Counted from the first letter of the stretch, positions 44,136-57,111 are shown. The stretch: DNA of 64,000 nucleotides from Rhodamnia argentea (GCF_020921035.1 NC_063151.1:27162934-27226933), one strand, 5' to 3'. The notes: generated by a model from the sequence alone, not told the origin. Translations and numbers: made by a program.

Positions 44136-46425
44136 AGCAGCACCTGTGTGCATGTGCGTGCCTGTTAAACTTGTCTGTGCGTATGTGGTTGCGCATCCGG
44201 CTTCGAAGGAGCCAAGAAAAAGAGTTCAAACATTCACTTGTTCTAGGAAAAGCAGAGACAATTTTTCTGTTTTGGGTCTGAAAAGCAGAGACAAGTTCAG
44301 TTATGGCCTGTTCATGTCGAATCGAATGGTTCGTGACTGTCAGTAATGGGATTACCTCTGAAAAGCAGAGCCAAGTTCAGTTATGGCTAGTACTCAAAGA
44401 CGAACAGAAACAGCTCGGAACAAGAAATACTAACAGGCCGATGTTTCAGATTTTTAAGTGTGCAAAAAGAGGGGGAAAACAAACAGGTTGCCTTATGAAC
44501 CACTCTAACAACAAGGTCCAGAAAAAAAAAATCAAGAAATGGAATGAGAAGTGGGTCGAAACATGGGTCAAATGTGGGAGTTTCTAAACTCCAAGAACTT
44601 GGAGGAAAGAACAGTTCCAAGAGCCTTAACAAACTCCCCAAGCCTCTCTCTCTCTCTCTCTTTAAGCACCGTTGAACATCCCCTGATCCCACAAAAGAAA
44701 ACAGGGAAGGGTGAGAATCAAAACGACCAATGCTTGATGCTTGCCCTTCTCTTTTTCAAGAAACGAGTTGCCAAAACGGAGCTTCTTGAAATTGGAGAAA
44801 CACAAACTATCTCAAGTAGATCGTTCGCTCGCTCGCTCGCAGATGATGAAAATCATGAACTGGGTCCTCCTAGGAAGCACGAAATCATTCTCTCTCCGGT
44901 AAGGAAAAAGGGAAAGATAAAAAAAAAAAAAAATCTTTCGATTCAGCTGAATAACGCCATCATCGGCAAGCAGAAGAACAGTGCGAGGGAACAGGGAAGA
45001 AGCCAACGAAAAGCCCTGCTCATCAAAAATTTGAAATGGATCATGCTCAGAGGCTCGTGCTCATGACAGAGCGAAAGACAAATCGACGGCGATCGCGGAG
45101 GCAGAAAATGCGGCGTCACAAGTCCTTCTCCCTTCGCTGCGGGCGGGGTGTGGAATTTACTGGAACGAGGGAGAGATTGACGTTTCGTTTTTCCCTTGTC
45201 CTTTCTCACGATACAATTTCTTCTGGAGAAAACTATTTCAGATCTTTCTTCATTCTCTGATTTCTCTAATTTTTTTTTTTTTTGGAACAAGCTAACCGTA
45301 AACGATTTTTGAAAACACTAAAGTATCGAAAAAGAAGAAGCAGCCCTCAAGCATCTACCACGATGCACCAAGTGTCGTTTTGTGATAGACCTGGTCGATT
45401 TCGTCGGGTGTTTGTATATAAATTAACTTGCATATAAATAGTAAAAGGGTGAAGTGGTTCCTTAAAAATATTAAAATGGTGTACTAAAAGAGAAGCTCTC
45501 TAATGTCCACTGCGATGCATCATAGCTTGCAAAATTGTGTAAGAGGTGAAGCAGTAAGTTCTGTTCGAACTTGACCTTAGTATCGATTCGAAATTTTTCT
45601 TTAAGAATTTTCCTTGGCATTTAGCCCCCCTTCCCCTTTTTTGTCATTTTTTTTTTCCTTTATTCAGTACTTCTAAAATTGTTTCTTTTCTTTTTTTCCT
45701 CGACTTATAAGTTTTCCCACAATCTAAAGCAAAAAAAGAATTAGTTTGATAAATGAGTAACATGTGTTACCATTTTATCTTTGCATTGGTCCATTTCTAG
45801 GAAAATAGGTACTCCTAATATTGTAGCGAGACAATAGCTCAAATAGTTTCTAAACTTTAAACAAATATGTAACATCCTTCATGAACTATTGATTTATTTA
45901 ATGTGGTCTACGAACTGTAATTTAATGTGTAATGTCGTTCTTGAAAATGACTCTGAGCAAATTGTTTAATGTTTTTACGCATTAAGAAAAAACGTCACGT
46001 GTGTATATTTAGATAAGATATTCAACTCAAAACAGAATATAATAATTCGCATCATCCAATAACATGATAGTCAATTTTCAAGTCGACTAATGACATATGT
46101 ATAATACTTGAAAGGTCCTTGCGCAAGGAATTGATCGGGTTTGTTCAAATTTAATGTCTTTTAGCCATAAGGTCTATTTACTAACTTTATTTTTCTTTAA
46201 ATTTAATGGGTTTGTTGAAATTTAATATGACAGAAAAATATTGTGTATTACGTCAAAGATTAAAAATCATCCGTGTGATTTTGTCCCCCACTTAATCACA
46301 AAGCCAATTTGAGGGCGCTTGGAACAGACCGTTCCTCCGTTTCGGTTCCCGAAGCTTTATCCTTTTCCTTCCGTTTTCCGCGGGAATAAAAACGGTTGGA
46401 TGAGAGAAAAGAGAGAGCTTTATCC
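44136..46425. other. Intergenic stretch with small repeats
   Basis: A 30-base direct repeat occurs at 44278-44307 and 44358-44387 (one mismatch), with a shorter relative at 44247. A CT microsatellite lies at 44643-44662. Frames of 60-170 codons between 44.3 and 45.3 kb overlap on both strands and match nothing known. From 45.83 to 46.25 kb the A/T-rich sequence (TAGCTCAAATAGTTTCTAAA onward) resembles one arm of a MITE, but the second arm is not clear. Confidence 0.45.
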
Positions 46426-49060
46426 ATGGCGACTGCTCTTCTCCCTTCAGTACTCTCTTTCCGAGACTCCTTAATCCCACAAGTCAACCATTCCTCGGCC
46501 GTTTTCGTCAACACCCAGAAGCGTATCTTCGTTGGTTGCTCTGCCAAGAAGAAAATTGGCTTTTTTGATCAGATTCTTGATTACATCGAGGGTAGTACTG
46601 CTCTCTTTCTCGCTTGCAATTTTTCATTTTGGCTACAATCCCTCCGTTTGAATGCGGTCTTGTCTTTATTCCCAAATCGGATTCATTCTTAGAATCATTG
46701 TGTGCGCGTCTCAAAGATGGAGTCCCAGGATGTTTCGTTTTGTTATTGAAACTGTTTAGATTAGATGCTCTGCAATGTGCTTGAGAAGTACAATTAGAAA
46801 CTCAACATTTAATTCATTGCTTGTTCTGACCTTAATTTCAGGAGGGCCTAAGTTGAGGAAGTGGTATGGAGCACCTGATCTTCTTCCCAAGGATGGGTCT
46901 GGTGTGGATGAAGAGGATGAGAACAAAGGTTCTGCTTCTGCTTCTTTCAGTTTTCGTTCTTTTTTTGTCATTAAAATGTGTGCTCTGCTTGGGATGATGA
47001 ACATGCGCAAGTGGAGTTAGTTGCGCGAAGCGTGAGGAATAAGTTAGTCACAATAAGCAAATTGTGTGAGTGTGTCATAGAATTAACTATGTTTGGATTG
47101 CGGTGAGGCTTTCGCTTTGTTCTAATCATGTAGGTGCTGTGAGTTCGCTTATGCATTTGCCCTTCTGTTTTAAACTCAGATGAAGAAGAAGAAGTGAGGG
47201 ATGCTGTTTTAGTCACTGATGGTGATAGCGAAATGGGTCAGGTTTGTTTCGAACTTAATGTCAATAGCTCCCACAGGCTGTATAGGAAAGTGTAGCAGCC
47301 GTCATTTCTGTTCTGTTTGCACATATGCACTACAGAATCGATCCGAAAGTAATTTTCTCTAGCTGAGTAAAGCCTGTGGAATATTCCCCCATTTAAATTT
47401 ATGAATGTTTTCTTTGCTCTTATAGCATCCTTTCCAGAGTTCACTTATTGACTCTCCATCATTGTCGCATTTACTTAATTTCTTTCCCTCTAAAGTATGT
47501 TCTTCTTCCCAAATTTTTGAGTTAATCGTATTATAGTATCTGATTCCCGTGATTTCTAGCTTATGTAGATGATTATTCTTTCACTGATCGTTAAAAGAAC
47601 TCGAGTCAAAACATTGGTCAAAGACAAGCGGATGGCAAATGAGGCCTTTGGAGACTATGTCGAGGTAAGCAAAGATGCCCATATTCACGGGTCACAGTAT
47701 CTCTTTTCTGTTGTTTAATCTATGTTAATTTGATTTGGGGTAGAATATCCGATTAAGTATTTACGGTTTTCCTTGCAAAGTCAGTGGCTGGAGACATGAA
47801 TAGCAAGCAATTCCTGAATACGACTCTGAGAGGAGTTCGGGTCATCATATGTCCAACTGTATGTTGATGTGCTTTCTTTCATTCTGTCCTTACCATTGTG
47901 CCCTCACCTTATATCGTCTTTCCTGCATGAATAAAGAAATACTTTGCACAACTTGTTAAGTAACTAGGAATAAATCACCTGCTCTACACTCCAATTTTCT
48001 CTTTCAGTTAGTTCCATCTCGATTTGTCAGTACCCTTTTGTTTCTCCTTTTACAGGAAGGTTTCTTATATAACATTGGGAGCTTGAAAGGAATCAAACAC
48101 GTAATTCTCTTATCTCAGGTATCTCTCTCTTGAAAGCTGTGAACAGACATATTGCAGGTAATATATGCGCAAATGTTGTTGTTTAATGGGGCTGCAGTTG
48201 TCCGTTTATGAAGGTTCGAGCGGCATTCAAGCTATGATGAGAGGCTTTTCAAAAAAATTGGCTGAGCAAGATGAATCGAAACTGATGGCTTCAGGACTAC
48301 CTTTCACCATTATCAGGGCTGGCGCGTTGCAAGACACTCCGGGTGGAGAACGAGGCTTTTGTTTTGATGAGGTGCCGCCATAGTCTTACTCTGGTGTTTT
48401 TGATATTCAATGATGTAATTGGTATTGTTTAAGCTAAGTCCATGCAATGAGATATTCTCAATTTGGGGAACAGATTGCCTTTTTCTGCTGATGGCCTGTG
48501 ATCATAGCCTCATAGGGATTGATAATTCTTAAATTCAAAGGATCCATCTCTATCGACTGGATTTGCTGGAAAGATAAAAAAAAAAGTAATCAGGAGGCAC
48601 GCATAAGTAGTAATTTGCAAGTATTTTCTTGTTTGAAATGGTTGGACAAAGGTGATACTTAGAAGAGTCTGCAAATTTGTTCTTTCCTCACAACTTATAT
48701 CGCACACTTCATTTGCAGGGTTGTTCGGCCAAGGGAAGTCTCAGCAAGGAAGATGCTGCTGTGATTTGTGTGGAAGCGCTCAGCGCAGTCCCTCAAGGAG
48801 GATTTGCATTCGAGGTAGCCATCACCTTTTGCCTCTTTTACATCGCGGAGGTCTCTGTAAATGGGTAAACTCCTCCGTGAACATCGGTATCTATCTTTTA
48901 GCTTAATCAGTTGGGAACAGTGTATATTAGGATAAACTAATGTGTTTCTGTTGCCTTATCAGAGTTCTATGGTTTGCCTTGGTGATAGGTTGTCAATGGA
49001 GAAGAGAAGGTATCAGATTGGAAGCAGTGCTTAATCAAGTTGATGGAGATGGCTGATTAG
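46426..49060 (+). CDS. Plastid-targeted NAD(P)-binding Rossmann-fold protein (At4g31530-like), 297 aa
   Basis: Nine exons: 46426-46591, 46842-46928, 47180-47241, 47569-47664, 47781-47858, 48056-48118, 48198-48371, 48719-48814, 48989-49060; total 894 bases, frame kept, GT-AG borders. Residues 1 to about 43 are Ser/hydroxyl-rich with few acidic residues, as in a chloroplast transit peptide. A conserved IGFFDQILDYIEGGPKLRKW follows, then an acidic linker, then the atypical-SDR / NmrA-like fold: beta strand AVLVTDGDSEMGQ (modified nucleotide-binding loop), KTLVKDKRMANEAFG, VRVIICPTEG, HVILLSQLSVY, and PFTIIRAGALQDTPGG. The close relative is At4g31530, which has no established substrate. The YxxxK catalytic pair of classical SDRs is not seen, so it may bind a nucleotide without being a dehydrogenase. 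Confidence 0.9.
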
Positions 49061-49474
49061 CACTAGCAGCTGTGATGATCGATTCTCCTCCTCCTGCCAT
49101 TTTCCTGTTTTACAATTCTTTCTATTGGTTCTTCTCAGCAACTGCAAGACAAAAAGTTTCAGGACGTGGTTTTGGTCTTGGGGGATCTGACATTGTAAAA
49201 CATTCTCTTCTGCTATTACTTAACCCAGGATCTGTTAGAAAATCGATTCTCGGACAACTTAAGCCATCCGGGAACTGAACGGCAATGATCGCCTGAAGTC
49301 GGACTTTACGGGCGAAACACAGGACGTGCTAGTAAGTAAAAATGGACGACTAGAGATGCGAACACAAGAGAACATATGGAGTAGTACTAGAAGGAAGTGC
49401 TTGGAACTTGGACCTTTGACCTTTGCTAGCATATTGCACTATAAAGGTGCTCAAGCCTCACTCTGTGATCTTAG
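49061..49474 (+). other. 3' region of the Rossmann-fold gene
   Basis: Expected 3' UTR of the preceding gene followed by non-coding sequence. No clear canonical poly(A) signal was chosen. Confidence 0.4.
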
Positions 49475-49701
49475 CCTCCGTTTATTTTGTGAAAAAATTA
49501 ATAATTTAAAAATTAATTTCCTAAAATAATTACTTATAAAAATGAATGAACCAAAAGTACTTTCATCATTTACAAATTAAACATAATTTTATATCAATAA
49601 TGAAAATAATTTTCATCGACTATTTATTTTAAATAGTATACATTATCAAGTTTTGAAACATATTTTTAAATTATTTATTTTTTACGAAATAAACTTAGTC
49701 T
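49475..49701. mobile_element. A/T-rich MITE with about 45-base terminal inverted repeats
   Basis: The left end (CTCCGTTTATTTTGTGAAAA, then TTAATAATTTAAAAAT) pairs with the right end (ATTTTTAAATTATTTATTTT, then TTACGAAATAAACTTAGTC). The interior contains GAAAATAATTTTCATCGACT, shared with A/T-rich tracts near 56.6 and 56.8 kb and loosely near 62.5 kb. It is about 227 bases and non-coding, lying between the Rossmann and TAF12 genes. Confidence 0.65.
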
Positions 49702-50189
49702 TAAAATGATAACAGGTCAATCATGTTGGCATTCGTTGTTTTTCTTAACAAGACGAACAATATTCGATTATGGTAGTCATTATGATTGATGGTCACCTAT
49801 TTAGCAAACCCAAAAAGAACATGAAAATAATGTTGTCTCTCTCTCTTTTTTTTTTTTTTATAATGATATTGTCTTTCTATTTACTCTTGCATTTGTGAAA
49901 ATAATTACAATTCCGACCAAAATAATAATAATTACAATTATAAAGGAAGGGAAAATCCAGAAATGCCCTCGTGCCACGGACTTGGCCAAGACTGGATACT
50001 GAAAACCATGCCCGATACGTCACCCCATGAAAGTTGACTTGCCCCCCGTTGACTTTTAGCGTGGACTATGGTTAACGACTAAAACTCCCATGTGTGGGCC
50101 CACTCGCGTTCCACTTTGTCCGACGTGTACGGCCACGATTGGACCTCTCTGTCTTCTCTCTTCTTCCCTTCTCTATTGTTTTTCTCCCT

Positions 50190-50212
50190 CCTCTCTCTCT
50201 CTCTCTCTCTCT
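50190..50212. repeat. CT microsatellite in the TAF12 5' leader or promoter
   Basis: A run of CT repeats ends about 100 bases before the ATG at 50314. Pyrimidine-rich tracts near transcription starts are common in plant promoters. Confidence 0.85.
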
Positions 50213-50313
50213 TCTCTGAGTTCGGAGCTGGAAAAAAAAGGCCCAAACCCCCGATCGCGATGAAATAGCTCCGCGGTGAACTTACCGCTCGTCGCGGCCG
50301 CTACGTCCGATCC

Positions 50314-50597
50314 ATGGCGGACAACCCGACCTCGTCGCCGAAACCTCAATCTTCGAACCCCATGGATCCCGCAGCCTCGGCGGCGTCAATTCCCCAAAAT
50401 CCGTCGCCGAACCCCCAAATCCCGTCCCAATCGCCCCTCTCGCACTCCTCTCCTTCAATCGACCCCGCTCAGATCAATTCCCAGATCTCGTCCCCTCCTC
50501 TACCTCATTTCCCTCAGCAGCAACAGCAACAGACGCAGTCGCAGCCACAACCGCAGCCTCAGTCGCTCGTCCATCAACAGACGCAACAATCATTAGT

Positions 50598-50649
<52 letters not shown>

Positions 50650-52169
50650 CAGGCTCAGAATGTTTCTGCCATGAACAATTTCCAAATTCAGCCGAATCTT
50701 CAGAGATCGCCATCGATTTCTAGGTTAAATCAAATGCAGCAAATAGGTTTGCTGAGGCAACAGCATCAGCAGCAAGGTGGAGTGTATGGGCAGGTCAATT
50801 TCGGTGGGTCCCAGCAGAGCCAGCCACAGAACCAGCAGAATCAGATGGTGACTGGGAATCTCACGCGGTCGGGTTTGATGGGACAGAGCGGCCATTTGCC
50901 AATGCTGTCTGGTACGGCCGCGGCTGCTGCTCAGATGAATCTGCAGTCTCAGATGTTGAATTCGGTGCGTCTTTTCTCGATATCTCGTTCATCGCTAGTC
51001 ACTTTTGTTGGCAATCTAGTTGGGAGCAGTGTGAAGAGGTTTTATTGTCTTTTTAAAAAGTTTGTATTGTTTTGAGTATATCTTACATATCAGGCGGACA
51101 GATGGACATCAGTGAAGCAGGTAATCATTAAATGGAAATTCTATTCTTTGGAGTCCTTCTGCGTTGGTTTTGCAGAGGATTGTTTGTAAAACAGTTCTTA
51201 TTTTTTTCATTTGGCTCTCTTGATTGGATGAGGTTTTTGGAGACTGATCAGCAAATTAAGATTATTTTGTTATGTGTTATGTTGGGAAATGGAGAGATAT
51301 AGGTCTTTAAAACCGTTAATTTTGTGGGTGTAGCCAAGGCAAAAGGCAGGATTAGTACCGGGGAGCCAATTCCACTCTGGTAATTTAGCTGGACAACCAT
51401 TGCAAGGGATTCAAGCAATGGGATCGATTGGCTCCTATAACTTGAGCTCACCCCTAAGGGTTAATGGTGCTCTAAGTTATGGGCAAACGCGGATGACCGC
51501 AGGGCAGATCAGGCAGCAATTGTCACAACAGGGTCAAATCACATCTCCTCAAGTATAATTTCTTTTCTCCAATTTTGTTAACAAATTCATCTGCGGATAT
51601 CATGATATAAATAGTTGGACCTCATTTTTTCTTGTTGAAGTTCGGATCTTTTTAACCCACGAAATGTCCTCATGGGGTGCAGATTGATAAACCTATTATG
51701 CTATCATAAACTGCGGATGCAATTGCACATTTAGCTTTCCAAAACAAAGCAAATGCTCCTACTTTTGACATCACATTACATTGTACTCTGTTCATAATTG
51801 AGATACTTAATATATTTTTTCAGCTTGCTGAAAGAATGTTTTGATGCATATGTCAAACTATAGGTTCCAAACCTGCAAAGGACATCATCCCTGTTCATGA
51901 ATTCACCAATGTCTGGATTGACTCAAAATGGACAATCAGCTATGATGCAGAACAATTTGTCACCACAGCAGTGGTTGAAGCAAATACCAGGAATATCTGG
52001 CGGTCCTGGTTCACCTTCGTATCGCCTTCAACAACAGAGGCAGCAGGCTCTTTTGCAGCATCAACTCGCTTCATCCCCTCAGTTTTCACAAAACCCAATG
52101 GCCCTGAATCCGCAACAATTATCACAGCTGGTGCAGCAGCAGTCATCAATGGGACATCCACAGCCACAT

Positions 52170-52201
<32 letters not shown>

Positions 52202-54794
52202 ACTGCAACAACCACAAATGCATCCGCAGCAGCAGCAGCCTTCACCTAGGATGCAGGGACCTGCAGGCCAGAAATCTCTTAGTTTGACTGGATCACAGCC
52301 AGATGCTACTGCTTCTGGTACAACAACACAAGGAGGAAGTTCGAGCCAAGGAACTGAGGCAACTAATCAGCTTCTTGGGAAAAGGAAGATACAGGACTTG
52401 GTTTCACAGGTTTATCCCACATTTCCACATCATTTTTTTGTTTCCCATTTGTCTTTATTATGAGGTAGTTGTAACGAACAGTCTGTCTATTGGTTTGTTA
52501 TAACAGAGGTTAAAAATCTGCTGTGCAGGTGGATCCACAGGGAGTACTGGATCCTAGCGTTGAGGATCTTCTTTTAGAATTTGCTGATGACTTTATTGAT
52601 CAGGTGAGTTTTGCGGTCATCTAATTTGTTGCCTCCATCTTTAACCCAATTGCTAACTTGGATTATGAGCTGACAATTCTATAATCCAATTGCTAAAAGT
52701 GGCCTAAATTGGTAACTTTATCTCTTATTCTATTTTTGCCTGTTTCCTGATTGTTCATCATCTTACTTAGTTTTAGATTTAATCTCAGATCTGTGTGGTT
52801 ATTTGATGCATATGCTTAGCCAGTGAGGGTACTAGTTTTAGCGTTTCTATTGACTGCAGCATGCTTAATCTATGTGTGGGATGTTCTTTTTCTTTTCTGA
52901 AGTTCACTTCTTGCTTAAGTGATGAAGGTCAGTGCAACATATCTGGGTTTGCAAGCAACCTGGGTGGCAGTTTAGCCTGAAATTGGCATTCTTGGAGCTT
53001 AATTCAGCTTGCAAGTTGTAAATGCAGTCATGTCATGTTTTAACTCAGTGTGTTGCTTTGAACCTGGTGACCTTTTGTTAAAATGATGGCGAATTGCAAA
53101 TTTGCAAATGATCAATCGCAATTCGTGGTTGTACTCAAGCTTCTTATGCTCTTATGCTTATGCCTGAACCATCTTTGTGCTTTGGCTTTTAATCAACCTA
53201 CTTTATTTGTTTGCAGGTAACCACGTTTGCCTGTAGTTTGGCCAAACATCGCAAATCGTCGATGTTGGAGTCCAAAGATGTATTACTGCACCTAGGTTTG
53301 GCATCCCCCTTGTCTGAGAGTACATTATATTTCAGCGGAAAATCTATTGAAATACATATGAGAATAACCCGTAAAGTTCAATCTTTGTGGTTGGTAGCTG
53401 CTGCATAGTTAAGAGCCTAAGGAGGAGATGATATTGCATGATTTGATTAAATTAGGAGATGCCTGTCCTGATATGATCCATCAACTTGTTGATTTTAAGG
53501 ATATACATGTTAACCACCGTCATTATTAGTGCGTCCTCTAAATGACACCAGGCACTTATCAGCTTCTATTGTGATGCAAGGTTAATAATCTAATGCGGAT
53601 TTTCTTATTTCTGCGGATATCTTTCTCCTTTCCGAAAAATGTAGCGTTTACGCCAATGTGCACAAGGCATTTTGGTTGCGAGCAGGCTTTATCATCTAGA
53701 TTTAACTAGTCTTCCTGCTTGTTTATTTGGATGACATAAACTTGAGCTAATTTATGTGTTGTTGAAGTCCTAAGGTGTCATGAACTACACACTACTGTGT
53801 CCATGCAGCTGTAGGTGCTATTTTAGGTTTATCTAATTGCACGGTTTTCTAAAAGTAATTTTCATTGTTCTTCTTCCCCTTTAGAAAGCATAGATGCACA
53901 TGCTTGCAGTTTCTATCATATTTAGGTATCTGAGTCCTGAAAATTATATTGCAGAAAAAAATTGGGGTTTGACAATTCCTGGATTTTCAAGTGAAGGGCA
54001 GAAACACATAAAGAAACCTGTAAGTATTGTGTTTAGGACTTAAGTTTCTTCTGGATAAGCATAGGAAGTTCTAAAAAATGTCTCAATTTTCGCTGTATGC
54101 AGATTATGTCATCGCTCTCATGATCATAGTCGTGGCCGCCTTTTTGTTGAAAAGACTACAAACAATATTTTTCCTTCATGGCCTATCATGTATGCGTAGT
54201 TTCAAATTTAAACTGTTGGCACAATCATGGAAGTGGTTTTGCTTTGTCTTTCAATTTGATCCAAATTTTAAAGTTTTAACAAGTTTAAGAATTTGGGGGA
54301 TCTTTTCAGTTCATTTCCCATTATGGTAAAGTAGTTCCATTTATTTCTATTCGCTATGAAAGTGTTGTCCTAGAAGAGTTTTTTTAATGCTTCCTTGGTG
54401 AGTTCTTGTTGATGTGATTTTGAACTTTGCTTTATGAGACATCATAACTGTTTTTGACATTTCAGTTTTTAAATAACTGCAGTTAGCTAGTGAGGTTCAC
54501 AAAAAGCGTCTGGATATGGTAAGTTTGAGTTTGTCTTAATACAAGCTTGTTCTCTCTTATTGTCACAAGGAACTGAGATTCTCTTTTCTTGTATCTCTTG
54601 TTGTTTGCTAGGTTCATGCGTTGAGAGATTCTTCATTCACGGAAAGAAGTTTAGATATCTCTAAAGAAATAACAAGACAGGGGTCTGACAACATAATTGG
54701 GCCCAACCATTTAATAAGGCCTTCACCAAGTTCTGACCGTTTGGTCACACAAGCAACTGGTTCTCAGATGCTGCAGCAACTAACGCGGTTTTAA
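50314..54794 (+). CDS. TAF12: TFIID subunit TAF12 (EER4/TAF12b-like), 617 aa
   Basis: Eight exons: 50314-50964, 51334-51552, 51864-52409, 52529-52603, 53217-53295, 53955-54019, 54483-54518, 54612-54794; frame kept throughout, GT-AG borders. The N-terminal 450 residues are Pro/Ser- then Gln-rich, with 18 consecutive Gln codons at 50599-50652 and another Gln block around 52166-52235. The histone-fold domain (about 463-535) is split over five exons: [68 protein letters not shown]. It pairs with the TAF4 histone fold in TFIID, and plant EER4/TAF12b is linked to ethylene and cytokinin responses. The ATG at 50314 opens the longest frame and fits the family start (MAD). AATAAA at 55137-55142 is a plausible poly(A) signal. 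Confidence 0.93.
50599..50652 (+). repeat. CAG/CAA repeat encoding 18 glutamines in TAF12
   Basis: Eighteen consecutive Gln codons, with a central pure CAG run interrupted by CAA at both ends. It is translated as part of the low-complexity activation-type N-terminus. Confidence 0.95.
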
Positions 54795-55136
54795 TGTGGC
54801 TGAGATTCCCTTGCTTCAGTCAACTTGAAGATGAGGTTATTTATCACATGATATCTGGTAATTATTTGAGCCTTAAAGTTTTATGTGATTATTACAGCTT
54901 TATTTTGGTGGTTGCAGCTCTAGTCTATCTCTTGAAATTGTCTATCTCCTTGAATGTCCCAGTAAGGATCATACTAATTCTATCGATCTGACCTAATATT
55001 TAACTGCAGGTTGGGCGTGGAGGTCACAGACTGTACATTAGTTTGGCATCTGATACGTGAATTATTTGGTCAAAGATCACAGTGACTGACCATGCTTATT
55101 AGATTCTTCCTGGAGTTCTACTCTCTGATTTGGGAG

Positions 55137-55142
55137 AATAAA
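55137..55142 (+). terminator. Probable poly(A) signal of TAF12
   Basis: AATAAA about 340 bases after the stop codon, with T-rich sequence downstream. Confidence 0.4.
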
Positions 55143-56544
55143 GCATCCAAAGCTGGGGCAGCTGGGTTTTTGTGCCAAGTGTTATTGTTTTAACATAGTG
55201 TTATGTGAACGATCGGAACTTGTGTAACCTTTAGATGCAGATATATGTTCTTGCTTGAAGAGAAGTGCTGATTTCTTCTTTTCTGCTCTTTTTAAGTTAA
55301 AGGTGCTGTTCAATCTTAGTCACAATATTAAAGTGCTTGTTCTTATGGATGAATGTTCTGAAAGGCATACTTTACTTCCCTTTGGGTGAAATGTAATACA
55401 TAAGATGAGCATCGAGATATTTTCAGTCTTTCATTATGGATTACTATCGGGTGGTTCAGAAGCTTTGCTTCTTGCACGGCACTGTTATGGATGAGATACC
55501 ATGTTCAATAGAATCATCGTTAGTAATTCATTTGGAGCAATGCTCCCAGAAAAAGTAATAATCATTCCCATGGAGGAGTTGCTCTGTGTAGGCGTGCCAG
55601 TTTGTGTCCGTGGCATGAGAACAGCTGAGAGAATTAGCTTCCAAGAGGCAATTTACCAAGTATGTGTGAGTGAAGATGCGGCACCTAGTCTTTTTGGTCT
55701 GTTTGTTGCCTTTTGAGGTGATGAACGATTAAGATGAACTACTCAGAAATTGCGAGGTTAGATTGTTCGAAAATTCATATGCATCCTTGCCCAGGCTTGT
55801 GTTTGGAAGGGCAGTTCACATGAAGACGGTGGATTTGACAAGACCTGTTCGACTGGGCACAAGAATACAAGCCAATTTATTCCAGCAATCGTGTTTGCAC
55901 TTTGATGGGAGTGGTCGTCTTTGAGATTCTGGAGCACCCGTTTTTTGCATTTTTCTTGTTCTCCGTCTGTCTTTCGTGGATGGACCTGTTTTGATTGTGT
56001 TTGAACTTCATAATAAGCCAGGCTGATCTTTAACTTTTGCAGAGAAAAAACATGTTAGCGGTGCCTGTCTCCCTCGTACCGACTGCGACATTCAATTCCT
56101 TGGCATCGATTTCTCTTTTGTTGCTTTCTTCTTGTTCTTCGTATGATTTGTAAGGGGTGGTAACGAAGCTTGACAAGCGCATTATCTGTTGGCTCACAGA
56201 AAAATGAAAGGAAAAGAAGACAAGCGCATCACATTCGATAGCCTATAGCAATGGTCCTTGGTCCTTCCATCCTCGTGTCACTTCTCCACTTGCACATTCT
56301 CAAAGGGTACTCGTCCCCAGCCGATGGATATCCATTACCATCCGATAATGTTGTCTTCGATCTCACACGTCATGAACAAATCGAAGTAAAACTTTTGAAA
56401 TCACAAGATATTTTGGCATCCTTTTCGGAAACGGAACAAAAAGGCACAGTCAAAAGTGGTCTTGTGGCTACCACCAATCCATTAGCTCCATTTTCAGGAA
56501 GCGTAAATTAAACAACAGTGATGGTCGGTTCAATTATAAAAACG

Positions 56545-56880
56545 ATGGCTCGTATCGCTTACAATTTATTTTTGTAATACACAAAATCGTTTAGATATAA
56601 ATTATTGATGATAGTAAAAATATTTTTCATTGACTAATTATTTTAAACGATATAAACAGTTATTTTTAAGAAATTTTTTTTCAAATCATTCATTTTTTGG
56701 AATACAAACAAAGGCCAAGACTCGGTTTGTCTTGAGAAAATTATATGATTTGAAAAATATTTGTCACCGCTTGTATTGTTCGAAATAATTAATCAATAAA
56801 AAATATTTGTTCATTGGCAATAATACATATGTAAATAATTTTATGAACGATGAAAGTTTTATTCGTCCGTTTTTTTAATG
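56545..56880. mobile_element. Two A/T-rich MITE relatives, head to head
   Basis: 56599-56715 (ATATTTTTCATTGACTAATT, TTTTAAACGATATA) resembles the right half of the element at 49475-49701. 56725-56870 carries the same motifs inverted (AATTAATCAATAAAAAATAT, AATAATTTTATGAACGA). They may be two truncated copies or one rearranged element. Ends are approximate. Confidence 0.4.
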
Positions 56881-57059
56881 CATAGGGCACGTCCGTTATT
56901 TTTTAAAAATGGATAATTTTAAAAATATTACTATAGAAAATGATTTTGCGCTTTATAAAAATCAAGAAAAACTTTACACGACTGTGCCCTATTTATAGCC
57001 CACGTGCTCCGACAGTTCTGAAGACATTTTGTCTTCACCGAATCTTAAATCGCAAAAAC

Positions 57060-57111
57060 ATCATCGTTCGCCATTTAAACCCAAAAAAAAAAAAAAATCA
57101 TCGTTCGCCAT
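57060..57111. mobile_element. Tail-only retroposition scar upstream of the MYB gene
   Basis: A perfect 15-base direct repeat (ATCATCGTTCGCCAT at 57060-57074 and 57097-57111) flanks only TTAAACCC plus 14 A. This fits a target-site duplication around a poly(A) tail with almost no element body. It lies about 270 bases before the MYB ATG. Confidence 0.7.

Noticed and set aside
51093-51120. Possible extra microexon in TAF12 intron 1 bounded by CAG and GTAATC
   Set aside because: The flanking exons already join in frame to give the conserved MLNSPRQKAG stretch; including the segment would disturb it.
56251-56511. 86-codon plus-strand frame between TAF12 and the MYB gene
   Set aside because: It starts with ATG and has mixed composition, but no homologue is known to me and it ends next to MITE sequence; kept only as a note.
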